Of a stretch of 64,000 bases of DNA, positions 49,738-58,419 are shown piece by piece (position 1 is the stretch's first letter; each line of letters opens with the position of its first letter). The DNA is from Catellatospora sichuanensis (lineage in GTDB: Bacteria; Actinomycetota; Actinomycetes; Mycobacteriales; Micromonosporaceae), in contig NZ_VIQO01000026.1 in assembly GCF_007483665.1 (NCBI RefSeq), positions 151,252-215,251 on the forward strand, written 5' to 3'. The translations under genes and the position numbers were made by a program. Below the pieces are notes generated by a model. It made no database searches and was not told where the DNA came from. It saw nothing but the letters and a program-made list of their open reading frames with translations.

Positions 49738-50960
49738 CTGACGCCCCCTTCGCGTAGTCGCCGTGCCACCACGTCCCTCACCGCCTCGGCGGTCGCGGGC
49801 GGCAGGTCGGTGTGGTCCAGTGCGGCGCAGGCCAGGTCCAGCAGGGGCGGGGCGACCGCGGCGATCGCCGGGTCGGTCAGGCCGTGCCGGGCCGCCTGCA
49901 CCCAGCGCCCCGCCGCCGGGGCGGCCAGCGCCGCCGCCGCGTCGACGGTCTCCTCCCGGGCGAACAGCGCGACCAGCACCGCGACCGGAACGGCCCAGTC
50001 CATGCCGGACTGCATGTCCAGGTATCGCACCTCGAAATAGCCGCGCGCCCGCACCGGTGGGAACAGCGTGCTCAGGTGGTAGTCGAGGTCCGCATAGGTC
50101 GGCCCCGGGGGGAGCGCGCCGTCGATCCAGTCCGCGAACGTGACCCCCGGCGGCACCTCCCACGAGCCGTCCCGGCGTACGCACAGCAGCGGTGTGTCCA
50201 GCACCCGCCGCGCCCAGCCGGCCACCGGATCGGCGTCGTCGGCGGGCGGGCCGTTGCGCATCGGGTCGGCGGCGAGGCAGGCCCGCATCCGGGCCGACGC
50301 CCAGCCGGTGTCGACGCCGGCGTGGCGGGCCGAGTTGGCGAACGCGGCGACCAGTGCCGGGCCCACCGCGTGCAGCGCCCGCCAGCGCGGCGCGACCCGC
50401 TCGGGCAGCCCTGCGTCGAGGCACACCTGCACACTGGCCGTCCCGCACATCCACTGCCTGCCGTACGGGCCGAAGCGGTCGAAGACGCGCTCCATGATCG
50501 CGTACCGCGGGGTGTCGAGGATGCGTCCCGGCCGGCGGTGGGCGTCGCAGCCCCGCCCGTCCAGTGCCAGGCCCGCGTTTTCGAGGAGGCCGGTCAGCTG
50601 CCGAAGATCCGCCGTGGTGGCGTCGAGCAGCCCGGCAAGGGAGTCACTGGTATCGGTGGAGATCTCCACCTGCCCGCCCGGTTCGAGGGTGACCCGGCCG
50701 CCGTACGGCAGCGGGGTCTGCGGGCTGTCCGGCACCAGACTGCGCGGGGCGTGCTCGCCCAGCGCCGAGCCGAGTGCTCCCGGATCGACCGGCCGTGCCG
50801 GATCGTCCAGGTGGTGCGTGGTCCACTCGAGCTCGATGCCCACCCGTCCGGGCGGCCCGGTCTTGAAGCACACCTTGGCCACATAACCCTCGGCCTCGGC
50901 CCGGTCCGCGATCCGCACCCCCGCGTCCCGCACCATCTCCCGCTGCACCACCACATTCAC
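49734..50960 (-). CDS. egtA: Glutamate-cysteine ligase EgtA
   Basis: 408 residues of the GCS2 family. GRVGIELEWTTHHLDDPARP carries the E-x-E metal site; VTLEPGGQVEISTDTSDSLA and MCGTASVQVCLDAGLPERVA follow. It makes gamma-glutamylcysteine for EgtB. It is the first gene of egtABCD; GGGGGTGA precedes the ATG. The upstream gap to 51198 carries palindrome family A. Confidence 0.94.
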   Translation of the reverse strand: MNVVVQREMVRDAGVRIADRAEAEGYVAKVCFKTGPPGRVGIELEWTTHHLDDPARPVDPGALGSALGEHAPRSLVPDSPQTPLPYGGRVTLEPGGQVEISTDTSDSLAGLLDATTADLRQLTGLLENAGLALDGRGCDAHRRPGRILDTPRYAIMERVFDRFGPYGRQWMCGTASVQVCLDAGLPERVAPRWRALHAVGPALVAAFANSARHAGVDTGWASARMRACLAADPMRNGPPADDADPVAGWARRVLDTPLLCVRRDGSWEVPPGVTFADWIDGALPPGPTYADLDYHLSTLFPPVRARGYFEVRYLDMQSGMDWAVPVAVLVALFAREETVDAAAALAAPAAGRWVQAARHGLTDPAIAAVAPPLLDLACAALDHTDLPPATAEAVRDVVARRLREGGVR

Positions 50961-51058
50961 CCCCGCCCATCACCACCGGTACGTGAGACCGCCCAACCTA
51001 CTCCCCCAACCCCACCCCCACCCCATGATTCCCCCTCACTCACCACCCCCCTTCCCCG

Positions 51059-51116
51059 TTGATCATGAACTTATGGCACGGCTCGACGGCGTGTCGTCGC
51101 CCTAACTTCATGATCG
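51059..51116. repeat. Palindromic intergenic repeat, family A, copy 2
   Basis: TTGATCATGAACTTATGGCA and TAACTTCATGATC outer arms, with centre GGCTCGACGGCGTGTCGTCG. It lies between the divergent starts of egtA and the small ORF at 51199. It is nearly the reverse complement of copy 3 at 51419. Confidence 0.88.
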
Positions 51117-51198
51117 ATGCTCGGCGGGTTCGGCGGGCTGCCGGTGGGATTCCCCGATCAGGCGATCTCGAACCCTCGGGCGGGCGGACAATGACCAC

Positions 51199-51387
51199 AT
51201 GCAGCCCGAACCCCGCGAATCGCCGAGCCTGGACGAGGTGCTCGCCGAGGAGGCCGACTTCGCCAGCGAGCACTCGCGCACCAATACCAGCGAAGCGGTC
51301 AGCGCCGGCGAGGACCTGCACTCAGGTCCCGACACACCACGCGGCCTGGGCGGAATGGACATGAAACGCCTCCGCCTCCTCGACTGA
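51199..51387 (+). CDS. Small acidic protein of unknown function
   Basis: 62 residues, hydrophilic and acidic: MQPEPRESPSLDEVLAEEAD, then FASEHSRTNTSEAVSAGEDL and a short C-terminus MDMKRLRLLD. Predicted largely disordered. No motif is recognised. It is the only ORF between two palindromic repeats, which lie about 80 bp before its start and 32 bp after its stop. Plausible but not proven. Confidence 0.5.
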   Translation: MQPEPRESPSLDEVLAEEADFASEHSRTNTSEAVSAGEDLHSGPDTPRGLGGMDMKRLRLLD

Positions 51388-51418
51388 CCGATCGGCCCCC
51401 AGGCCGCGACCCATCGCG

Positions 51419-51477
51419 TTGATCATGAAGTTAGGGCGACGACACGCCGTCGAGCCGTGCCACAAGTTCATGATCAA
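51419..51477. repeat. Palindromic intergenic repeat, family A, copy 3
   Basis: TTGATCATGAAGTTAGGGCG and CACAAGTTCATGATCAA arms around ACGACACGCCGTCGAGCCGT. It matches the reverse complement of copy 2 over nearly its whole length. It lies between the small ORF and the converging chitinase gene. Confidence 0.88.
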
Positions 51478-51539
51478 CGCGGGGGAAAGGGTGAGCCCCG
51501 CCGGGCCGGGGGGCCGGGCGGGGCTCGGTGGGCGGGTGG

Positions 51540-53840
51540 CTACGGGAGGGCGTTGAGGAAGGGTTCGTGGGAGTTGCTGAACTCCCAGTTGTAGTAGCGG
51601 TCCCAGTTGATGGACCACGTCATCAGGCCGCGGAAGTCGGGGCTGGTGCCGCCGCGCAGGGTGTAGCCGCCGCAGTTCTGGTTCTTGACCAGGCAGTTGA
51701 CGGCCTGCTGGACCTGGGCGGGGGTGGTGTAGCCGCCGCCGGCGCTGACCGCGGCCGGCACGCCGAACGCGATCTGGTCCTCGCGGAGCGCCGGGAACGT
51801 GACTCCCGTGTTGGCCACCGGGAAGCCCGCGGCCAGCATGTCGGTCATGGCGATGTGGAAGTCCGCCGCGCCCATGTTGTGGTACTGGTTGTCCAGCCCC
51901 ATGATCGGGCCCGAGTTGTAGTCCTGCACGTGCAGCACCGTGATGTCGTTGCGCAGGGCGTAGATGACCGGCAGGTACGACCCGGCCCGGTTGTCGCAGC
52001 CGCTGCAGGTGCCGCCGTAGAACTGGTACCCCAGCTGCACGAAGAACGTCTCCGGCGCCATGGTCAGGATGAAGCCCGAACCGTAGCGCGCCTTCAGCGT
52101 GCGCAGCGCGGAGATCAGGTTGACGACGACCGGGGTGGTCGGGTTCCTGATGTCGCCGTCACCGGCGTTCAGGTACAGCGAGTGGCCCTCGAAGTCGATG
52201 TCGAGGCCGTTCAGGCCGTACTTGTCGATGATGGCGCTGACCGAGTTGACGAACGCGTCGCGGGCGGCGGTCGACGTGAGCTGGACCTGCCCGTTTGCGC
52301 CGCCGATGGAGATCAGCACCTTCTTGCCCTGGGCCTGCTTGGCCCGGATCGCGGCGATGAAGTCGGCCTCGCTCTCCACATTGGGGCACTCGGCCACCGG
52401 GCACTGCCGGAACCGGATGTCACCCGAGGTCGCCGAGGTCGGCTCGCCGAAGGCCAGGTTGATGATGTCCCACGAGGACGGCACGTCGGCCATCCGCAGG
52501 TATCCGGATCCGTTGGCGAAGCTGGCGTGCAGGTAGCCGATGAGCGCGTGCTTGGGCAGCCCGGTGTTGACACAGCCCGTGGTGGTCGCGCCGACCGCCC
52601 CGCTCTTGGCCGACTCGCCGGAGGCGTTGTACGCCGCGACCGTGTAGCTGTGCGCCGAGCACACGGCCAGCCCGGTGATCGTCGTCGAGGTGCCCGAGAC
52701 GGTGGCCCGCAGGGTCGTGCCCTCGTACACCCGGTAGCCGGTCGCGCCCGAAGACGCGTTCCAGGACAGCGCGATCGACGTGTTCGTGACCGTGCCGACG
52801 GCCAGGCCGCCCGGCGTCGGCGGCACCGTGCTGCAGCCGGTCGTACTGGCGCTGACCGCCCCGCTCTTGGCCGACTCGCCGGAGGCGTTGTACGCCGCGA
52901 CCGTGTAGCTGTGCGCCGAGCACACGGCCAGCCCGGTGATCGTCGTCGAGGTGCCCGAGACGGTGGCCCGCAGGGTCGTGCCCTCGTACACCCGGTAGCC
53001 GGTCGCGCCCGAAGACGCGTTCCAGGACAGCGCGATCGACGTGTTCGTGACCGTGCCGACGGCCAGGCCGCCCGGGGTCGGCGGTACGGAGGTGCACCCG
53101 GTGGTGGTCGCGCTCGCCACGGACGTCTTGGCGGACTCGCCGGTGGCGTTGTACGCCGCGACCGTGTAACTGTGCGCCGAGCACGCGGCCAGGCCCGTGA
53201 TCGTCGTCGAGGTGCCGGTGACGGTGGCGCGCACGGTCGTGCCCTCGTACACCCGGTAGCCGGTGACCGTGCCGCTGGACGCGCCCCACGACAACGCGAT
53301 CGAGGTGTTGGTGATCGTGCCGACCGACGGATTGCCCGGCACGCCGGGCACGCCGGTGCCGCCGGGGCCGTCGAGGCTGATGTCGTCGGCGAAGTAGGTG
53401 CCCTGGCCGTACCAGCCGTGCGTGTACACCACCACGCTGGTCTGCGACGCGCCGGTGGCGAACGCCACGCTCAGCTGCGTGAACGCGGCCGCGCCGGGGG
53501 TCCAGGTGGACGCGCCGCCGTCGACACCGAGGTACACGTAATTGCCGCGGACCCAGCCCGTCAGCGAGTACGCCGTGTTCGGCTGCACCGCGACGGTCTG
53601 GCTGCACTTGGCGTTGTCCGAAGCCGACGCCGCGCCCTGCAGTGCCTTGGTGCCGGTGCGCACCGGGCTGCTCACCACGGAGCCGAGGCCGCCGGTGCAG
53701 CTCCACGGGGAAAGTGTGCCGGTCTCGAAACCGGGGTTGGCCAGCAGGTTGGCCGCCGAAGCCGGGGTGGCGACGGCGAGGACGCCGACCGCGACCAGCA
53801 GCGACAGGGCGGCGGCGAGTGAGAGTGGTCTTCTGGTCAC
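51540..53840 (-). CDS. Secreted GH18 chitinase with CBM and three FN3 domains
   Basis: 766 residues. A Sec signal peptide (LSLAAALSLLVAVGVLAVAT, cut near ASA-ANL) is followed by a CBM4/9-like beta-sandwich (about 30-180: NPGFETGTLSPWSCTGG). Three FN3 domains of ~87 residues and a C-terminal GH18 barrel (about 445-766) follow. The catalytic motif is YGLNGLDIDFEGHS, with the acid Glu present and Asn in the first Asp position, which the family tolerates. It cleaves extracellular chitin. FN3 domains 2 and 3 are almost identical. GTG 53840 follows TTGGAGGAGGG; TAATAAT upstream may be the -10. Confidence 0.94.
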   Translation of the reverse strand: MTRRPLSLAAALSLLVAVGVLAVATPASAANLLANPGFETGTLSPWSCTGGLGSVVSSPVRTGTKALQGAASASDNAKCSQTVAVQPNTAYSLTGWVRGNYVYLGVDGGASTWTPGAAAFTQLSVAFATGASQTSVVVYTHGWYGQGTYFADDISLDGPGGTGVPGVPGNPSVGTITNTSIALSWGASSGTVTGYRVYEGTTVRATVTGTSTTITGLAACSAHSYTVAAYNATGESAKTSVASATTTGCTSVPPTPGGLAVGTVTNTSIALSWNASSGATGYRVYEGTTLRATVSGTSTTITGLAVCSAHSYTVAAYNASGESAKSGAVSASTTGCSTVPPTPGGLAVGTVTNTSIALSWNASSGATGYRVYEGTTLRATVSGTSTTITGLAVCSAHSYTVAAYNASGESAKSGAVGATTTGCVNTGLPKHALIGYLHASFANGSGYLRMADVPSSWDIINLAFGEPTSATSGDIRFRQCPVAECPNVESEADFIAAIRAKQAQGKKVLISIGGANGQVQLTSTAARDAFVNSVSAIIDKYGLNGLDIDFEGHSLYLNAGDGDIRNPTTPVVVNLISALRTLKARYGSGFILTMAPETFFVQLGYQFYGGTCSGCDNRAGSYLPVIYALRNDITVLHVQDYNSGPIMGLDNQYHNMGAADFHIAMTDMLAAGFPVANTGVTFPALREDQIAFGVPAAVSAGGGYTTPAQVQQAVNCLVKNQNCGGYTLRGGTSPDFRGLMTWSINWDRYYNWEFSNSHEPFLNALP
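52582..53103 (-). repeat. Direct repeat of an FN3-domain coding unit (261-bp period)
   Basis: Two adjacent 261-bp units encode FN3 domains with the same residues apart from a few at the edges (for example both carry NTSIALSWNASSGATGYRVY). DNA identity is close to complete across about 230 bp. This points to recent duplication or gene conversion within the chitinase gene. Confidence 0.92.
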
Positions 53841-53873
53841 GGGCCCTCCTCCAAGGATGGATGGCCCTGATTA

Positions 53874-53893
53874 TTAACTCTCTTAACTGTTAA
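53874..53893 (-). promoter_or_regulatory. AT-rich repeats at the chitinase promoter
   Basis: TTAACT occurs at 53874-53879 and 53883-53888 (9 bp apart), and TTAACTGTTAA at 53883-53893 is a palindrome about a central T. On the minus strand this covers a TAATAAT -10 candidate. It may be an operator for a sugar-responsive repressor; no known consensus (for example DasR) is matched. Confidence 0.45.
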
Positions 53894-53930
53894 TGTCCAT
53901 GCCAGATTGATGAAGCTCCACAACGGACCG

Positions 53931-54884
53931 TCAGGCCAGCAGCGCCGTGGTCGCCACGCCCACCCCGACCACGATCACCGCGGACGACGTGACCAGCGGC
54001 AGCAGCCGCCAGGCGCGGTGCGACATCCAGGCGCGCGGCGCCCGTTCCAGCCGGTCGCGCATCCGGGTCAGCAGCAGGCCGACGCCCAGCAACGACACCG
54101 CCATGCCCGCTCCGTACGCCGTCACCAGCAGCACGCCATACCAGGCCCGCCCCAGCGCCACCGCGCCCAGCAGCACCACCACCGCCGACGGGCTCGGCAT
54201 CAGACCGCCCGCGAGTCCCATCGCGACGATCCCCCGTCCGCCCGGCCGCCGCGCGCCGTGCCCGGCGCAACCGCCGTGTCCGGCGGCACCGTGCGCATCA
54301 TGCGCGTCCGCGACGGGTGTGTGGCCGCCGTGCCGGTGCCCGCCGGCCCTGTCCCGGTCGCGCCAGGCCCGGCGCAGCAGGGACAGCCCCACGGTGACCA
54401 CCAGCGCCCCGCTCAGCACGGTGAGCAGCGTGTACACCCGGTGCGGGACGAAATGCAGCCCGGCCGCCAGCATCACCCCCAGCACCAGTACCCCGGCGGT
54501 ATGGGTGAGCGCGACCGTGCCCGCCACCGAGACCGCCTGGCGCAGCGAACCGCGCTCGTTCACCAGGTACGTCGCCATCAGCAGCTTGCCGTGCCCGGGG
54601 GCCAGCGCGTGGCCCGCACCGAGCGCGAGAGCGACCCCCATCGCCGGCACGGCGAACCCCGGCGTCAGCTCCTGCCGGCCGACCAGCCCGGCGAACTCGG
54701 CCGTCAGCCGCCCGAGCAGCAGTCCGTGCTCGTGGCCGTCGTCCGCGAGGCCTACGGCCCCGCCGCCGGTGTCCCCGGTCGCCCACCAGACGGCCACTCC
54801 CACGCCGACCAGCCCGGCGACGACCGCCAGGACCGGCGCGGCACGCAGGCCCCGACGCGCCATCCCCGCAGGATCCGTCATCAC
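53931..54884 (-). CDS. NicO/RcnA-type nickel/cobalt transporter
   Basis: 317 residues, about six to seven membrane segments. The family signature is LALGAGHALAPGHGKLLMAT, with a second metal-site helix in SVAGTVALTHTAGVLVLGV. A cytoplasmic loop of about residues 175-215 is His-rich (GGHRHGGHTPVADAHDAHG), and GLMPSPSAVVVLLGAVALG follows. Members export Ni/Co or supply metal to enzymes; direction cannot be told. The gene is divergent from an Asp-rich wall protein, sharing a ~200-bp promoter region. Confidence 0.85.
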   Translation of the reverse strand: MMTDPAGMARRGLRAAPVLAVVAGLVGVGVAVWWATGDTGGGAVGLADDGHEHGLLLGRLTAEFAGLVGRQELTPGFAVPAMGVALALGAGHALAPGHGKLLMATYLVNERGSLRQAVSVAGTVALTHTAGVLVLGVMLAAGLHFVPHRVYTLLTVLSGALVVTVGLSLLRRAWRDRDRAGGHRHGGHTPVADAHDAHGAAGHGGCAGHGARRPGGRGIVAMGLAGGLMPSPSAVVVLLGAVALGRAWYGVLLVTAYGAGMAVSLLGVGLLLTRMRDRLERAPRAWMSHRAWRLLPLVTSSAVIVVGVGVATTALLA

Positions 54885-55086
54885 CCGCCCTCTCGCTCTG
54901 CGGGCTCAACGGGGGACATACCGGCACAGAAACGGCTGCCGATCGTGGTATCACGCGCCCGTTTTAGGGGGTCTAGTCCGTGATCGTGCGTATCCGGGGC
55001 AGGCGATCCGCGTTGACCATGTGGTGCCGCAGCCCGGCCAGCCCTCCTACCCGCCGCCCACCCGGACGGCCAGAGAAGGACGACCC
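54885..55086. promoter_or_regulatory. Divergent promoter region of the NicO and LPRTG genes
   Basis: About 200 bp containing GTTTTAGGGGGTCTAGTCCG near the middle, the least GC-rich part. No cobalamin or NiCo riboswitch pattern was recognised on either strand. AGAAGGACGACCC upstream of 55087 serves as the ribosome site of the wall protein. Confidence 0.4.
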
Positions 55087-55656
55087 ATGCGTATGTCCCG
55101 AGTGCAGTCCCGCCCGGCCTGCCTCGCCGCCCTCGCGACCGCGGTCACCGCGATGCTGGTGGCCTCCGTGATGTTCCTGTTCGTCGCGCCCGGACACACC
55201 GCCGGCCCCGACGACCGCGGCAAGCACCGCGGCTACGGCACCCACAGCCCGTCCACCGCCCCCAGCGACGGCCCGTCCCAGTGGCCGTCCGACGGCCCGT
55301 CCGAGGCACCGTCCCAGTGGCCGTCCGACGGCCCCTCGGAATCGGCGACCCCGTCGACCGGCGTGTCCGGCGCCCACCACGACGGCGACGACGATGACGA
55401 TGACGATGACGGCGGTGACGACCACAACGGCGGTGGCGGCGATGACGATGACGACGAGCTGCCGCGAACCGGCGTCTCCGGTCCGTCGACGTCGACGCTG
55501 GTGCTGACCGGCGTCACCGTGCTGCTGCTCGGCGCGGGCGCGCTGTGGCTGGCCGCCGCGCTGTCCCGCCGCCTCGAAGGCACCCGCTTGAAGGCACAGG
55601 CGGCCGGGGCCGTCGCGGCCCTGCGCCGCCGCCCCAGCCCGCGCCCTCGCGACTGA
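55087..55656 (+). CDS. Asp-rich LPXTG-type cell-wall protein
   Basis: 189 residues. A signal peptide (about 1-40: LAALATAVTAMLVASVMFLF) is followed by Ser/Pro/Trp repeats (SDGPSQWPSDGPSEAPSQWP). An unusual Asp/Gly/His block (DGDDDDDDDDGGDDHNGGGG) leads to the sortase motif LPRTG at about residue 125. A hydrophobic helix (STLVLTGVTVLLLGAGALWL) and a basic tail follow. It is therefore probably sortase-anchored to peptidoglycan. The acidic block could bind divalent cations, which would fit the divergent Ni/Co transporter; this is inference. The C-terminal tail (~35 residues) is long for the class. Confidence 0.8.
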   Translation: MRMSRVQSRPACLAALATAVTAMLVASVMFLFVAPGHTAGPDDRGKHRGYGTHSPSTAPSDGPSQWPSDGPSEAPSQWPSDGPSESATPSTGVSGAHHDGDDDDDDDDGGDDHNGGGGDDDDDELPRTGVSGPSTSTLVLTGVTVLLLGAGALWLAAALSRRLEGTRLKAQAAGAVAALRRRPSPRPRD

Positions 55657-55773
55657 GCGCACGGCAGGAACCGGCGCAAGGGGCGGCGGCCGGCACAGCC
55701 GGCCGCCGCCTGTCGTAGACCGATAGTTTCGCGGCGGTGGACGGGGCGCGCCGGGTGCGCGAAGCTGGCCGTC

Positions 55774-57291
55774 ATGCCCGCACCCTGTACCGCCGAGGTC
55801 TTCCTCGACCCGCACTTCACCACCGGTGAGGTCGACCCGCTGCTGTTCGGCTCCTTCGTCGAGCACCTCGGCCGGTGCGTGTACACCGGACTGTTCGAAC
55901 CCGGCCACCCCGCCGCCGACGCCACCGGCCTGCGCACCGACGTGCTGGCGCTGATCCGCGAGCTGGGCGTGACCATGGTCCGTTACCCGGGCGGCAACTT
56001 CGTCTCGGCATACCGCTGGGAGGACGGGATCGGCCCGGCCGACCTGCGACCGCGGCGGCTGGACCCGGCCTGGCAGTCGATCGAGACCAACCGGTTCGGC
56101 CTCGGCGAGTTCACCGCATTCACCCGGGCCGCCGGCGTGGAGCCGATGATGGCGGTCAACCTCGGCACCCGGGGCGTCGCCGAGGCCGGCGAGCTGCTGG
56201 AGTACTGCAACCACCCGCGCGGCACCACGCTCTCGGACCTGCGTGGCGCGCACGGCGCGCCGGAGCCGTACGGCATCCGGCTGTGGTGCCTGGGCAACGA
56301 GATGGACGGGCCGTGGCAGGTCGGGCACAAGACCGCCGACGAGTACGGCCGCCTGGCCGCCGAGACCGCCCGGCTGATGCGGATGATCGACCCGTCGGTG
56401 CGGCTGATCGCCTGCGGCAGTTCCGGATCGGGCATGCCGACGTTCGGCGAGTGGGAGTCGACCGTGCTCGCGCACGCATACGACCAGGTCGACTACCTGT
56501 CCCTGCACGCCTACTACGACCCGGACGCCACCGACCAGGCCTCGTACCTGGCCAGCGCCCAGGACATGGAGCGGTTCATCACCGACGTGATCGCCCTGTG
56601 CGACGCGGCCCGCGCCCGCCACCGCGCGACGAAGCGGCTGTCGCTGGCGTTCGACGAGTGGAACATCTGGTACATGTCCCGGCAGCGGCCCGGCCAGGGC
56701 GAGTGGCCGCGAGCGCCGCGGCTGCTGGAGGACGTGTACACGGTCGCCGACGCGGTGGTACTGGGCAGCCTGCTGATCACGCTGCTGCGCCACTGCGACC
56801 GGGTGACCGCGGCCTGCCTGGCGCAGCTGGTCAACGTCATCGCGCCGATCATGACCGAGCCGGGCGGGCCCGCCTGGCGGCAGACCACCTTCCACCCGTT
56901 CGCCCAGGCCGCGCGGTACGCCCGCGGGCAGGTGCTGCAACTGCACGTGGTGTCACCGACGTACGAGACCCCGAAGTACGGCGACGTGCCGCTGCTGCAC
57001 GCCACGGCGGTGCACGGCGAGGACGGCGTGCTGACCGTATTCGCGGTCAACCGCGACCCGGCGGCGAGCCTGCCGCTGACGCTGCACCTGGGCGGCTTCG
57101 TCGCGGCCGCGCCGGTCAGCCACTCGGTACTGGCCGACGCCGACCCCACGGCCGCGAATACCCTGGCCGAACCCGACCGGGTAACGCCCCGGGACCTGGC
57201 CGGGACTGCGGTCGTGAACGGACGCCTCACGGTCACCCTGCCGCCGCTGTCCTGGAACGTGATCCGGCTGCCGGTCGCTTCTGTCCGCTGA
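55774..57291 (+). CDS. GH51 alpha-L-arabinofuranosidase
   Basis: 505 residues, no signal peptide, so intracellular. The (beta/alpha)8 domain has the acid/base Glu in RLWCLGNEMDGPWQVGHK and the nucleophile Glu in LSLAFDEWNIWYMSRQ. VDPLLFGSFVEHLGRCVYTG and MVRYPGGNFVSAYRWEDGIG are further family marks. A C-terminal beta-sandwich completes it. It releases arabinose from arabino-oligosaccharides taken up by the cell. No transporter is adjacent. It ends before palindrome family B. Confidence 0.95.
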   Translation: MPAPCTAEVFLDPHFTTGEVDPLLFGSFVEHLGRCVYTGLFEPGHPAADATGLRTDVLALIRELGVTMVRYPGGNFVSAYRWEDGIGPADLRPRRLDPAWQSIETNRFGLGEFTAFTRAAGVEPMMAVNLGTRGVAEAGELLEYCNHPRGTTLSDLRGAHGAPEPYGIRLWCLGNEMDGPWQVGHKTADEYGRLAAETARLMRMIDPSVRLIACGSSGSGMPTFGEWESTVLAHAYDQVDYLSLHAYYDPDATDQASYLASAQDMERFITDVIALCDAARARHRATKRLSLAFDEWNIWYMSRQRPGQGEWPRAPRLLEDVYTVADAVVLGSLLITLLRHCDRVTAACLAQLVNVIAPIMTEPGGPAWRQTTFHPFAQAARYARGQVLQLHVVSPTYETPKYGDVPLLHATAVHGEDGVLTVFAVNRDPAASLPLTLHLGGFVAAAPVSHSVLADADPTAANTLAEPDRVTPRDLAGTAVVNGRLTVTLPPLSWNVIRLPVASVR

Positions 57292-57350
57292 CCGTCGGCG
57301 CGCACCGCCCCCCGCCGGGACCATTGCCGCAGGTGGCGACCGCCTTGGTG

Positions 57351-57401
57351 TTAAGAAGGGCACCTTCTACAACGCATAGCGATGTGAAGGTGCCCTTCCT
57401 T
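57351..57401. repeat. Palindromic repeat family B, copy 2 (inverted relative to copy 1)
   Basis: GAAGGGCACCTTC (57355-57367), loop TACAACGCATAGCGATGT, GAAGGTGCCCTTC (57386-57398). It is the exact reverse complement of 27365-27413, loop included, 30 kb away. It lies between converging genes. Confidence 0.95.
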
Positions 57402-57407
57402 TGCTTG

Positions 57408-58394
57408 TTACCAGCGGTGGTGGATCTGGGGGCGGATCAGGTCGTCGTAGACCTCGGTGACGACGCGGAGCTGGTCGGGCAGGAGCGCGGGCAGGTCGGC
57501 GGCGGCGGCGTTGGCGCGGGCCTGCTCCGGGTTGCGGGCGCCGGGGATGACGACGCTGACGCCGGGCTGGTCGATGATCCAGCGCAGCGCGAACTGGGCC
57601 ATGGTCGCGCCGGCGGGCACCACGGGGGCCAGGCGGCGCACCGCGGCCAGGCCGGTGGCGAAGTCGACGCCGGAGAAGGTCTCGCCGACGTCGAACGCCT
57701 CACCGTGGCGGTTGTAGGTGCGGTGGTCGTCCGCCGAGAACGTGGTGTGCTCGTCGTAGCGGCCCGACAGCAGGCCGCTGGCCAGCGGGACCCGGGCGAT
57801 GATGCCGACCCCGGCGGCCGCGGCGGCGGGCAGCACCCGCTCCAGCGGCTTGAGCCGCAGCGCGTTGAAGATGATCTGGACGGATGCCACGTTCGGCCGG
57901 GCGATCGCGGTCAGCGCCTGGTCGCAGGTCTCCACGCTGACGCCGTACGCCCCGATGCGCTTCTCCTGCACCAGGGTGTCCAGCACGTCGTAGACGGCGT
58001 CGTCGGAGTAGACCCCGGTCGGCGGGCAGTGCAGCTGGACCAGGTCCAGCGTGTCCACGCCGAGGTTGGCCCGGGACCGGTCGTTCCAGGCCCGGAAGTT
58101 GTCCATGCGGTAGTTGCCGGGTTCCTGGGCGACCCGGCGGCCCATCTTGGTGGCCACGGTGATGCCGTGGCCGGGGCCCCGCTCGCGCAGGAACCTCCCG
58201 ATCAGGGTCTCGCTGCGGCCGTCGCCGTACACGTCGGCGGTGTCGATGAAGTTCACGCCGGCGTCGACCGCGGTGGCGAGCACCGCCAGGGCGTCGTCCT
58301 CACTGACGCTGCCCCAGTCCGCGCCGAGCTGCCATGCGCCGAGCCCGACCACGCTCACGTTCCGGCCTGTCCGGCCGAGGATTCGCTGCTGCAC
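57408..58394 (-). CDS. Aldo/keto reductase
   Basis: 328 residues, TIM-barrel fold. The catalytic tetrad is visible: Asp and Tyr in NFIDTADVYGDGRSETLIGR, Lys in ITVATKMGRRVAQ, His in LDLVQLHCPPTGVYSDD. VVIPGARNPEQARANAAAAD near the C-terminus binds NADPH. It reduces aldehydes or ketones; the substrate is unknown. TAGGCT lies 6 nt upstream of the GTG start, leaderless type. Confidence 0.92.
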   Translation of the reverse strand: MQQRILGRTGRNVSVVGLGAWQLGADWGSVSEDDALAVLATAVDAGVNFIDTADVYGDGRSETLIGRFLRERGPGHGITVATKMGRRVAQEPGNYRMDNFRAWNDRSRANLGVDTLDLVQLHCPPTGVYSDDAVYDVLDTLVQEKRIGAYGVSVETCDQALTAIARPNVASVQIIFNALRLKPLERVLPAAAAAGVGIIARVPLASGLLSGRYDEHTTFSADDHRTYNRHGEAFDVGETFSGVDFATGLAAVRRLAPVVPAGATMAQFALRWIIDQPGVSVVIPGARNPEQARANAAAADLPALLPDQLRVVTEVYDDLIRPQIHHRW

Positions 58395-58419
58395 CTCGAC
58401 AGCCTACGGCCGGCGGCGG

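Noticed and set aside
50961..51198. Possible CRISPR or tandem array from the repeats around 51 kb
   Set aside because: The repeats are palindromic, only two nearby copies exist, they are in opposite orientation, and they enclose an ORF rather than spacers. No cas genes were seen.
54885..55086. Cobalamin or NiCo riboswitch upstream of the NicO transporter
   Set aside because: No B12-box-like block or four-way junction pattern could be traced on the minus strand.
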